This document shows, piece by piece, positions 34,220 to 44,174 of a stretch of DNA of 64,000 nucleotides. A model generated the notes under the pieces. That model ran no database searches and was not told where the DNA came from. It saw only the letters and a list, made by a program, of their open reading frames with translations. A program made the position numbers and the translations under genes. This stretch comes from Ryuthela nishihirai (lineage: Eukaryota > Arthropoda > Arachnida > Araneae > Heptathelidae). How positions within the stretch are numbered: the stretch's first letter is position 1; each line of letters opens with the position of its first letter. The stretch is taken from positions 50,307,751-50,371,750 of the forward strand of contig JAWZYU010000018.1 of NCBI GenBank assembly GCA_038380435.1. The letters run 5' to 3'.

Positions 34220-35225
34220 TATCATGATAGATAAGAATTACGATGTCTACAGACAGACAGACAATGAAATGAACACATTTTTGTTGCTGTTTTTTTTTTT
34301 TCGAAAAGTTATAAAAATAGGGGGATTTAATCTTTTTGTAGTCTATGATATTCTTAAGGTCGAAGACGTCCTTTTGATAAAATTAGGTCTTCATGTTAGG
34401 AAGAAACAGTGTAATAAGAGTTTGCGTATTTTCTGTTTTTTCAAGACATGAAGAAACGTCAATGGGTTAAATTTTTAATAGCTCTGACATTTCCCATTTC
34501 ACCAATCACACGATTTCATTTGTTTGATAACCGGTTAAGACCAGCTTCCTATTTGAAGAGATATGATGAAATAAGTGTGTAGATAAATGCGCAAATTGAA
34601 AAACTGACAAACCAATATATGCCAAGCTGAAGCAGCAAAAGGATAGCTAAAAAGAATAAAAACAGAAAAATCATTACATCGGAAAGGATAAAGTTGATTA
34701 TAAAGAAAATGTACATATATTGATTTAATATAAATATTGTTTGTATTTAAAAAAATAAAACGAACTTTGTTTTTGACACAGATATTTTAGAGTCGTAGAT
34801 GGGGTACAATTTGTTGTACTAGGGATTTGAGAATTGAGAAATTTAATAACCGAAGTCTCATCTCCTTCTCAATGCCTTCTGCTTGTTAGCACGTTTACTG
34901 GTCTTTATCACTGTTGTCGACCATCTTCTTTGCCCTTTAACAATTTTAGAATTGAAATATCTCATAAAAATAAATCAAAAATAAAATTTTACAGTTTTTA
35001 AGAGATCAATCGTATTACTTCAATTTTAATTGTTGCAGGTATAATTCAATATACAATAACGTGGGCAAAAATCCATTTTGGAGCAGGTATTCAATTATGG
35101 TTTAAAACTAAAAAAATATTTAGTGGATTGTGACAATGGCGTAACCTAAGGAAGCGTATGGAAGTAACGTATGCATGCTAGAGCACTGAACTAATAAAAT
35201 TAGTTGCAAATCAGTTGACCTTTGT
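34220..35225. other. no gene recognised (34.2-35.2 kb)
   Basis: AT-rich sequence. The open frame at 34224-34451 begins at the truncation point of the LTR element and has no motif. Confidence 0.45.
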
Positions 35226-35228
35226 TCG

Positions 35229-35445
35229 GTGAACTGGATTGCACTAGAATCAGCTAAAAGTCTACTGGTTCTTTGCTGGAGTACTAGATGATACTGGAAT
35301 CAGTTAGGACTTTGCTACTCTTTAATGTAGTACCGGACAAAACGGGAATCCTCTAAGGACCTGATGCCCCTTCCCTGGAACATTGGATTACACTATGATC
35401 AGATACGATTTGCTGCCTCTTAAAAGTAGAATTATATTCCAGCAG
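35229..35445. repeat. about 49-bp tandem array, left part
   Basis: Four to five diverged units of 48-50 bases. Each has an actggat-like block, an aatcagctaa-like block and a ctactgg or ctgcc block followed by tctt. The same array resumes at about 37900-38075 on the other side of the protein-family pseudogene. Shared words include ctgatgcccc and ggattacacta versus ggactacacta. Confidence 0.65.
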
Positions 35446-35454
35446 ATTCTGCTA

Positions 35455-35505
35455 CCGTCACAGTGGCCTAGTGGTTAGCACGTTTGGGCTACAAACACTG
35501 GGCAA
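35455..35505 (+). mobile_element. SINE-B-like tRNA head fragment
   Basis: cacagtggcctagtggttag followed by cacgtttgggct resembles the A-box half of a tRNA or of the SINE-B head. No B box or SINE body follows, so it is a fragment at most. Confidence 0.4.
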
Positions 35506-35929
35506 CATACAAAAAGACTTTGAAATGAAAATAGCCAATCTTTACTAATTTCGAGGTGCTGAACACGAAAATTACAGTAAAATTTGTCGATTGACTCTTG
35601 TTTAGGAGAGACAGAGATGGTCATGTATAAACGACTGAGTCTGCATTGAGTACATATGTAACCATTTCGCAACGCTGTTTTAACTCAAGATTGCAATATA
35701 TTGCGTTGTATTGCATCAGCCTGCCATACACACAAATCTCGGAGGTATTGCATCATTGTCTGATGCAATGCAGTTGAGTCATGACATCGTGGCTTTACGA
35801 TCGCGGACAAAAGTAGATGCAATCGTTAGTTGTAAGCGACGTCTCGTAAAGTGAGCAAGTCTTTTGAGTGACTCCCTGAGTCATAAGTACAACATAAGCG
35901 ATCTTTTCAGTTTTAATCCAGCAATAGTG

Positions 35930-37607
35930 ATGCCTCATAACTGTATTAATAGTGAAGATACATTTTGTTACAATTGGGGGGAAGTGACGTTTGCAAGCCA
36001 GAAAAGGGTCATCACTCCAATAGTGAAAGCGGCGTATGAATTTTATTTTGAATGCAAGTTCGGGGACCAGGACAAGGCCTGCGCCCCACACGTATGCTGC
36101 AGTACGTGTGCAAGAAATCTTCCGAAGTGGCTGAAAGGAGAAAAAGTGGCGATGCTGTTTGCTGTCCCTGTGGTTTGGAGAGAGCCAAGCAATCACGCAA
36201 ATGGCTGCTACTTCTGCATGGTTCCACCTGTTTCTGGACGCATCACAAGGAAAAAGAAGTGGACAATAGCGTACCCGAATATACAATCTTCTCTCCGACC
36301 AGTTCCGCACTGCGAAATTCTTCCCGTTCCCGAACCTCCAAAAGAATTTTACATCGATTCAGACGAGGAGGGGAGGTGAACCAGCGTCGGGTTTTCCACA
36401 GCCTTCAGTGTCCATGATGATCCATACGTCTGCCACGGTGCGTCATCTGCGCCACACATTTTCACCGAAGAAGAAATGAACGATCTTGTTAGCGATCTGG
36501 AGCTGTCCAAGGCCAAAGCACTGTTACTTGGATCAAGACTTAAACAATGGAATCTTTTCAAGAAAAATGTCCCAGTGACTTCGCTTCGAACTCATCATGA
36601 GTAGTTTGCGCCTTATTTCAGAAAGGAAGATGACCTTGTGTTCTGCTTCGATGTAGATGGCCTGATGAATATCCTCGGAATCAAACATGACCCTCAAGAA
36701 TGGCGACTATTCATAGACTCGTCGAAATGGAGTCTCAAGGCAGTGTTGCTACATAATGGAAATCGATTTCCATCCATTCCGGTCAGACACGCTGTCTACA
36801 TGAAAGAAACCTACGATAATGAAAACAGCTGTTGACCTGTCTCCAATACAGCAAGTACGGCTGGCATCTCTGTTGTGACTTGAAAGCAATGGCTCTGTTG
36901 ATGGGCGTGCAGCTGGGATATACGAAGTACTGCTGTTTCTTATGTGAATGGGACAGCCGAACAAAGACTTTGCACTATGTGAAGAAAAACTGGCCTCAGA
37001 GGAAATCTCTGAAGGTCGGAGAGAAGAATGTGGACACCCAGCACTGGTAGAAACACACAAAATCCTGCTGTCATCTCTACACATCAAACTCGGTATGATG
37101 AAAAACTTCGTAAAAGCCATGGACTGGATTGCATCAGTTTTCAAGTACTTGGCCGACAAACTCCCTCGGCTCAGCGAAGCGAAAATTACACAGGGAATTT
37201 TTGTGGGTCCTCAGATCCACGAGATGTTCAGAGAGCAGATGTTCGACAACCTGCTTCAGGGTGATGAGAAAAAAGTTTGGGACTCGTTTCGTCTGGTGTC
37301 AACTAAATTTCTCGGGAATGTCAGGGCAGACAACTACAAGAACCTGGTTAAGGACATGTCTCTGTATCACAAACTTGGCTGCAATATGTCCTTAAAGATA
37401 CACTTGCTCCATTCCCACTTAGATTTCTTTCCCGAGAACTGCGGCACGGTTAGTGATGAGCATGGTTTTCACCAGGACATTACAACGATGGAGAAACAAT
37501 ACCAGGTAAACTGCTCTACTTCTATGTTGGCTGACTACTGTTGGACGCTCGTCAGAGATGATCCTGAGCAACTGTACAAGCGACGAGCAAAGCGACGTCG
37601 GAAGTAG
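35930..37607 (+). pseudogene. cysteine-rich repetitive protein family, full-length pseudogene
   Basis: I recognise this as a family found in many copies in arthropod genomes and annotated only as uncharacterised; its function is unknown to me. The start is MPHNC at 35930. The N-terminal third is cysteine-rich (CY-W-GEVTFASQ, then PHVCCSTCARNLPKW and GCYFCMVPP), which suggests zinc binding. The middle has EWRLFIDSSKWSLKAVLLHN near 36690-36760. The C-terminal half has LGYTKYCCFLCEWDSR, LHIKLGMMKNFVKAMDWI and SDEHGFHQDITTMEKQYQV. Lesions are stops at 36377-36379 and about 36601 and frameshifts near 36830 and 37040. It was about 555 residues. Conserved D, H and E residues would fit a transposase-like nuclease, but that is inference. 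A second copy lies at 51765-57297. Confidence 0.75.
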
Positions 37608-37899
37608 AAGCGGAGTTTTACTGATACATACAATAAGTACGTATTACTCTATTATATAAGAAACTATTGCGGATTTCTCAAAAATCGTAGCCATTTCTGC
37701 ATTTTCGTTGTCATATTCGTGTTCTGCACCTTGAAATCTTTAAGAAATGACTACTTTTATCTCAGAGGCACCTGTCAGACCTATATGGCAAGCATCTACT
37801 CAGGGGGTATTCATTTATTTTTTCATACCGAATTCTACAGGAATCAGCAAGAATTTTTTTACCCTTTATCCTGAATGTTGAACACAAAGAAAATAAGCT

Positions 37900-38075
37900 A
37901 GGGATCTGATGCCCCATATCCGGAGCACTGGACTACACTAGAATCGGATACGGAATTGCTAGCCCTTAAGAGTAATATTGGACTCCGCTACAACCAGCTA
38001 ATGATTAATTACTTCTTAGCTATTGCGATCAGCTAGAGATTTACTGCCTCTCAATTGCTGTTCAGTTTCTCCTTA
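37900..38075. repeat. about 49-bp tandem array, right part
   Basis: Continuation of the array at 35229-35445. Units start around ggagcactggactacacta, with aatcggatac and cttaagagtaatattgg, and spacing is again about 48-50. Its position suggests that everything from about 35450 to about 37895, including the cysteine-rich protein pseudogene, was inserted into a pre-existing array. Confidence 0.6.
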
Positions 38076-38384
38076 GTTATATTCTATTTCTTTCGGTTAA
38101 TGAGCCACCAGCTATGTCTTTAGTTGGAAAAAGGTCGGATTTCTCATTAGGCACGTTAGTCACAATCCTAAGGGCCCCCACCATAATACGGGTGTCATCA
38201 CTTACATGCTACAATTTGTTTATTTAAACAACAGAAAAAACATTGTATTTTTTTTATTTTAAGAAGTATCCATGGAGAAAGATTATTATCTTTTCAAAAT
38301 ACTTCCTCTCCTGACAATCGAATAGGAATTTTTATAAAAATATGAATTGCGAGTCTATACACTATACAACTAATATATTGGAAT

Positions 38385-38895
38385 ACTTCCACATACCAGT
38401 ATGTGAATGGAAAACCATATTCAAAACTCCCTAACTTTGAAAGTAAGAGTTTTTTTTTACAGAAATATGTTGTCAAAGTTAAATTGTAAATCTCCATGAA
38501 ATTTATCCAGTTTCCAATTTAAAAAAATATTCTTTTAATATTTAAAAAGTTATTGGAATTGAAATATTTGACGGTAGATGCTGCTGTTATGCTTGTCCTA
38601 AACACTCTTTCAAAATTAATGCAAAGTGAAAAACATTATTCAAACTCCCAACGTTATATTTATTTTAGTATAAGATTCGTTAACATTTTAAGACCAATTG
38701 TTATGAGTAGCAGCAATGATGTCAAATGTCTCAGCTGCAAGAACATTTTAAATAGTAAACAAATATTGCTCAAAGGGGAATTTTAAATTTTCTATTCCTT
38801 GTGACATTTTGCTACAAAATGCGTGATTAAGAATTTGAGAGCTATGAATACAGTTTCCTTCGCACAGATTGGAAATCTCCCAATACTTTTGATAA
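38385..38895. repeat. dispersed palindromic repeat, best copy
   Basis: About 510 bases. The left end (ggaatacttccacatacc, then ggaaaaccatattcaaaact) and the reverse complement of the right end (ggagatttcc, then ggaaactgtattcatagctc) are imperfect inverted copies. The inner aatatttaaaaagttattgg is echoed in inverse by the block at 38735-38770. Other copies are at 7085-7480, 21905-22420 and less clearly 10860-11200. No coding capacity; a MITE or foldback element is likely. Confidence 0.65.
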
Positions 38896-39074
38896 TCCAG
38901 TGTAAGTCTTTCGTTACCAGAGCAAAAATTTGGAGGAAGAAAAATATTTAAATAAAGTGAATAATTTGGTTTTTAAATGTTACTACCTACCGAATATTAC
39001 AATTCATATTTTATGTATAATATTAATTTATTACTTAAATTGAAAATATATTTTTTCGATTTATTTAATGAATA

Positions 39075-39492
39075 TTAAGGAAGATATCACTCTGAAGTTA
39101 GCGTCGATCAATTTTAGAGGAAAAATTGTCTTGAGTCCACTACCTCCTGATAACATGACAATAATCTGGACCACTCATTAAATACGTCGGAATAATACCT
39201 CTTCAATCTAAACAATTGTATACTCAAAATGTACTTACCAGCTTCATGACATGATTGTCCTTGTTTCTTGAGGCTAAGAGCAGCTGGGACAAATACTTGC
39301 ATGAGACACAGAGAATTGTGTACTGCTGGTAGAAAGTTCATAACACCAATTAGATAAGATCTTGTTCGGCGGCCGATAGCTCAGTGGTCCAGAGCACCTG
39401 ACATGTTATTAGGGGTTCGTATCCCACTCGGCTCAAGACGAATTTTCTTCTAAAACTGAACGACGTTAACTTCAGAGTGATATCTTCCTTAA
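39075..39492. mobile_element. foldback element with 61-bp terminal inverted repeats
   Basis: Arms 39075-39135 and 39432-39492 are inverted copies of 61 bases with about six mismatches. Both outer ends start ttaaggaagatatcactctg. The interior of about 300 bases contains no open reading frame. A tRNA-like sequence (39372-39432) ends exactly at the inner edge of the right arm. This looks like a small non-autonomous DNA transposon, with ttaa at its edges. Confidence 0.75.
39372..39433 (+). pseudogene. tRNA-like sequence
   Basis: gccgatagctcagtgg holds an A box and ggttcgtatcccac a B box. A D-arm (gctcagtggtccagagc) and a five-pair anticodon stem (cctga/ttagg, loop catgtta, anticodon tgt) can be drawn. 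The variable loop is missing and two acceptor pairs fail, so it is a tRNA pseudogene or a SINE-type promoter rather than a working tRNA. Confidence 0.6.
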
Positions 39493-39702
39493 TTTATTAC
39501 ATTAATTTTACTCTATATTAAAAAAAACTGCATTAACTTATCATTAAACTTTTTAAAATGAAATTTATCTACGGTATGTTACAAAATTATTTTGCTTCAT
39601 TTTATTACGCAAAAAAGAAATAGGCTGTTGTTATGCACAGACGAGTGGCACGACATATGTCTCTCCTCCCTTGAATGTAACTGCAATATATATTGCATCA
39701 CA

Positions 39703-40055
39703 AGGGTCGAGGTTGGCTGAGTCGATAGCGCGCTAGACAAGTAATCTGCAATTCCCAAGTTCGTGTCCCAACTGTGACAGCGTTGAGGTTTATCTGCGTT
39801 AAACCTTACCTCGGTTAGAAAATTCCACCGAAAGGCTTAGAAAGGCCGCCATTCGTTGGATGGAAGATTAAGCAGCGTCTCCATGTGCAAGAAAGCCAAA
39901 CCCTGTGTACATTAAAAAAAACACGCTGGATGGTCTTGACGAAAAGTTAGCATCTATCTCCTTATAGTTTGATTATGAGTTCTCTTCTCTGAGCCCTTGG
40001 AGTCTTTGTGACTTGGACAAACAACCGACTGCATCGCGAATATATTTCTTTTAAA
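39703..40055 (+). mobile_element. SINE-A copy 6
   Basis: Head ggttggctgagtcgatagcg with a degenerate B box (aagttcgtgtccc). The body follows in SINE-A order (gaaaggccgccattcgttgg, attaagcagcgtc, acgctggatggtcttgacg) and fades near 40055. More diverged than copy 5. Confidence 0.8.
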
Positions 40056-40059
40056 ACAG

Positions 40060-40850
40060 AAATTTAATACTTGAAATCAATCAAAAGACTGCTATACTGG
40101 GTAGAAATTAAGTCAACCTACATTGCGAAGTGTTTACAAAAACAAGGGTTTCTTGAATAGATGGAACAAATAGAATTTGGAACCGACGATGACTCTTGGA
40201 GAAACTAATTAGTCTTCAACTATCACCGTCAGTTGAAGACTAACGATGTCAGTTGAATCAAAATATTCTAAGAGTATATAAAATAGAAGACATTACAAAC
40301 CAAGGAGAAATGACTAATATATAGTTTAGTAAAATATTTACAGCAAACGAAATATGTTTATGTATTGCTTCAGAAACAATTTTTTTTAAATATAATTGGC
40401 TGTTTCATACTACTGATTTGACTCCGTAATAAGTCTTGTTGTTGTTTTTGCACTTACTGTGTTTCAATTTTTTTTTGCATCATCCTTACAAGTGATATTC
40501 AATGCGGTGTTTCCAAAAACTTTTAAATGAATATTTTAGATAGCTAAAAACATTAAACGAAAAGAAACATCGGTCTACTTCTGGAATTTAATCATCTTGT
40601 TTAATTAAATCAATATCATGGTCAGGATATTTTTACAAACTTAATTTCAAACCTAATTTTTCCAGCAGACAACAACATTATTAATGTGTCTTGCGTTTTT
40701 TTTTTAAGGAAAACAATGCGTTTTTTTGTGAATAATTTGTTACTTCTTCAAAAAGGTGAGTGTCTGTTATACTTTATTTATTAGTTTTGTAAGGGAAGTT
40801 AATAATCAACATCTATTTTCAAATCCAGATCAAGCAAGATTTTCAAATCC
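40060..40850. other. no gene recognised (40.1-40.85 kb)
   Basis: AT-rich sequence. A short local direct repeat, cttcaactatcaccgtcagt with its flank, occurs near 40210-40260. No protein-like reading seen. Confidence 0.4.
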
Positions 40851-40854
40851 AGAT

Positions 40855-41580
40855 CAAGCATGGGCAAATGTAATAATTGTTACTTAGCAGGAAGGGCAGA
40901 TACTATTGCATTAATGGAAAACTTCCTGCAAAACAAATTTGGTATAAAGAATAAAGGCATTTTTTTGGCTTCTATGCTTCACACTTAAGATTCTGTAACA
41001 AAGAGAAAGGAAGGTTTTTTCATACACCTTCAAGATATTTTGAATTGGCTTAGGAAAGAAGATGCTACTGATGTGACAAATGACTTATCTAAAGTCAGCA
41101 GGAGCAATATTTGGGTCAGTCAGTTGCCCGTCACGCCGTTATCTGTAGTTCTCAGGTTCGAATCCTAACTCTGCTTGCGTTAATAATTTCTTCGCTAACT
41201 CCCATTCTATCCTCTGTGAGAAAGGGGACTCTGTTGGACTTGGAAAAGCCATCGCTGTTGAATGAGGTATTATGCTATGGACCTTATACAGGAGGGCCAT
41301 ATTTGTACACGTTAAAGAACAGGCTGGATGGTCTTGACGGGAGTTTCCCATCTATCTCCTAAAAGCTGTTCATTTTTTGACCCTTCGTCCAAACTTCTCT
41401 GAGCCCTTGGGTCCTTGCAACTTAGTTATTTAGCCCATTGTGAGAAAAAATGTACAGCTCAGAGGTGAAGCAATCCAACTCAAAGTCAGTACTGATTCTC
41501 TGGGTTGTTGTAGTGAGGACCTAAGAAAGTTATTTAATAATTCTTCTGAACAAAATTATGCATCTCATTGATTTGATGAC
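40855..41580 (+). pseudogene. unidentified coding-like remnant split by SINE-A
   Basis: I do not recognise this protein. In one frame the stretch before the SINE-A reads as plausible protein: MENFLQNKFGIKNKGIFLAS near 40915, then a basic patch and ILNWLRKEDATDVTNDLSK up to 41095. Removing the SINE-A and one copy of its aaagtcag flank lets the reading continue with DSLGCCSEDLRKLFNNSSEQ to about 41560 before stops. A single stop lies near 40988. No motif is evident. It could be a decayed transposon or host exon, or chance. Confidence 0.3.
41099..41481 (+). mobile_element. SINE-A copy 7, with 8-bp flanking repeats
   Basis: Head (ggtcagtcagttgcccgtca, B box aggttcgaatcc) and full body to gctcagaggtgaagcaatcc. 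Direct repeats aaagtcag at 41091-41098 and 41482-41489 are the likely target-site duplication. More diverged than copy 5, especially in the head. Confidence 0.8.
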
Positions 41581-42013
41581 AACTTATAAGAGTATTATAT
41601 CAAAAGTAAATAGGGATATCTCAAACATTTTATATTTTCGGTGAGGGAGGCAGATGCATGAAAAGGTTTATCGTTATTGTTAACTTTTAGGATGTGTTCT
41701 GACTCAATGGGCATAATTTCTGTGTAATCGTAAAGTTTTATGGAATATCTGAAAAATATTTAACGAAGCTCATCTGTAATACCACTGAGTCGAATTGGAA
41801 AGTGAAACAGTGATAAAATTATACAACTAGATATTAACATGAATGCGTTTTGTTACATTTTCCTTCAATTTGCTAATTGGTTATGAAAAGAAATATACGA
41901 AAGAGAGAGAGAGTGAAGTCTTGGATGATATATTACTGGTATATGATTCATGCTCTGCTGGCTTTATTTTGAGCCGTGTAGCTGCTCTTAGTCTTCCACG
42001 AACTCGTTTAAAT

Positions 42014-42117
42014 ATATATATTGAAAAGAGAATTACTTCGTATATAGGTTTGATATATATATATATTGAAAAGAGAATTATTCTGTATATAGGTTTGATA
42101 TATATATTTACTGGTAA
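42014..42117 (+). repeat. about 51-bp tandem duplication, two units
   Basis: Two units of atatatattgaaaagagaatta, then tgtatataggtttga, with few differences, in AT-rich sequence. It ends shortly before a partial third start. Confidence 0.75.
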
Positions 42118-42429
42118 AAGAATAAATTTAAGAGAGTGAGATTAGTTATGACTTCTAATGGCAAATGAAGTTTTTACTATTCGAAAATAAAAGCAGAGAC
42201 ACCAGGATTTATAGTTGTTATTAACGCGTCATCAACCTGAGATGAAGTGTTAAAAATCAACTGTAAAACCCAGTGTCTATTAATGAAAAACAAAATTCAT
42301 GTAAAGAATGAAGGTGAAGTATCAGAGTGAATGAAACTCTGGAGGTCAATTATAGAAAAATTACTTCATATACAGGCAGACGATGTTCTCTGAAAATCAC
42401 TAAAAGTTCTAAAAAGAAAATCAAATTCC

Positions 42430-42605
42430 TTCGGTCCCTTGCTCCGTTTAGATCATTCGTTTATTACTCATTCGTTTAGTCTTCGGTCGGACGACGAACC
42501 TAAGTGCGAATTTTGTAACTCCATTTTGCCTGTAAAACACATTTCAATTCATTGCCCACTTTTAACATCGAATGTCGTGTTTATTTTAACTTCCATGATT
42601 TTATG
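42430..42605 (+). pseudogene. LINE ORF2 C-terminus, left half (split by P-like element)
   Basis: The reading from 42439 contains LDHSFITHSFSLRSDDEPKC, then EFCNSILPVKHISIHCP. This is the C-terminal cysteine-rich block (C-x2-C ... H-x4-H-C) found after reverse transcriptase and RNase H in R1/Jockey-type LINEs. The rest of ORF2 is not seen upstream. The sequence is cut at about 42605 by the P-like transposon and continues at about 48112, where the reading of the protein resumes. The original LINE copy was therefore strongly 5' truncated. Confidence 0.75.
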
Positions 42606-42800
42606 GCTGAGCCCCTTACACGGTAACCATCGAGACTCAAGGCCTTTTCATTGGTGACGTCACACGTTCTAACGCCAGCATTCGTGGATCTAGCACCCCG
42701 TAGCTGCTTGTGTGTTTGTTGGCGGAATTTTCTAATGTTGTGTTATCTTCGAATGTTTGTCTGTGATAAAGTTTTCACTTGTGAATAAGTTTTCGAAGAA

Positions 42801-42965
42801 ATGCCTCATCCTTGTTCTGTTCCTGGCTGTAGAGGCAATTATAAAAAATCAAGAAAAGTGCGCGTTTACAGTTTTCCCCAGGATGAAGAGTTGCACAAAA
42901 AATAGCTTCTAGCAATAAGAAGAGAAAACTTCACAGTAACTAAATTTAGCAACGTATGTGAATTT
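42801..42965 (+). pseudogene. THAP DNA-binding domain of P-like transposase
   Basis: The THAP domain lets P transposase bind its element's DNA. It starts MPHPCSVPGCRGNYKKSRKV at 42801, giving the C-x4-C half of the C2CH zinc site, then a Y-S-F-P block. IRRENFTVTKFSNVCEF at the end fits the region of the second cysteine. The final histidine is not evident. An in-frame TAG lies near 42903. The next recognisable transposase sequence is about 1.2 kb downstream, so either an intron or lost sequence lies between; a gtatgt donor-like word is at about 42954. Confidence 0.75.
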
Positions 42966-44174
42966 TATTGCCTTTTTATAATATCAAATATATTTGTGAT
43001 AAAATTTTGAGATTGCTGAAATCATTGCAATATTTAGCAAGAGTATATAAAATGGTTTGAATGATAATTGTGAAGAGTATATTGTGCCATATATTCATAT
43101 AAGTTAACTGCTATACGTTTAGTCAAAACTAGTTGTTCATTTATCCTTTCCTATTTGCATCGTGGTTGTTTTTGCTGAGGGAGGGTATTGAATATGAGAT
43201 TTTTATATAGTTATGTAAAATATATGTTTAATAAAGTGATCACAAAACAACACACATGTTATAGAGTACAAAGCATTAGTCACTCATCAATAGTTTGGAT
43301 GACATGTAAAATTAAGGTTTATTTTCATAATACCCTTGGGAAATATCAGGAATGAACTTTGCTTCTAGAAACCCACATCTCTTAATTTTTACTTGAAAGT
43401 GTCTTAGGTTTCTGCAAATATGATTTTCATAGTTTTCTCAGAGTTTGAATGCTTGAGTTAGTTTTAATCATTTTCAAGAGAACAAGTTATATAACATTCA
43501 TCAGTTAACGTTTGAATGCCATTGTCTTCAGGTAATATTTGTGCTTTATGAATAAATAATGAATACCTGTGTAAAATAAATTATGTAGTGATTAATCATT
43601 TCACCTACAAATATACATAGCATAACAAAATTGTTTATATACAGAAATCATAGAGGTGAAAAAGGCAAATTATTATTGCCCACCAAATGTTTTACTGGTT
43701 CATTATAAGTCAAATGTAAAACATGTCTCAAATTAGGTTTCTGCCAGATATTGAAAGTTTCTGGTATTTGTGTTTCATTAAACACAGATACCATAAATAC
43801 TGTAGGAATAAACTAATGCATAATACAAATTCATCATTGTCTTATATTTGTAATTCAAGATATATTTTAATGCATCCAATATTTTTTGCAATTATTCTAC
43901 TCACTTGAAGAATATAATTGAAGTTTACATCTATTGAAACACCGAGAAACTTTATTTGTTGACATCTTTGAACTTTTGACCATTTACAATAATTTTTACA
44001 AGTGTGGAATTTCAAGTTTTCTTACTATTTTTATAAAGTATATATAACTGGAATAACACAACAGTGTTGTAGATTAAGCTTAATTGATCAGTAACAATCA
44101 GACGTAAAAAAAACTTTAGCATATCAAGCACAACACACCTAATGGTATCCATCTTTCTCTCAAAGTTTTTCTCA

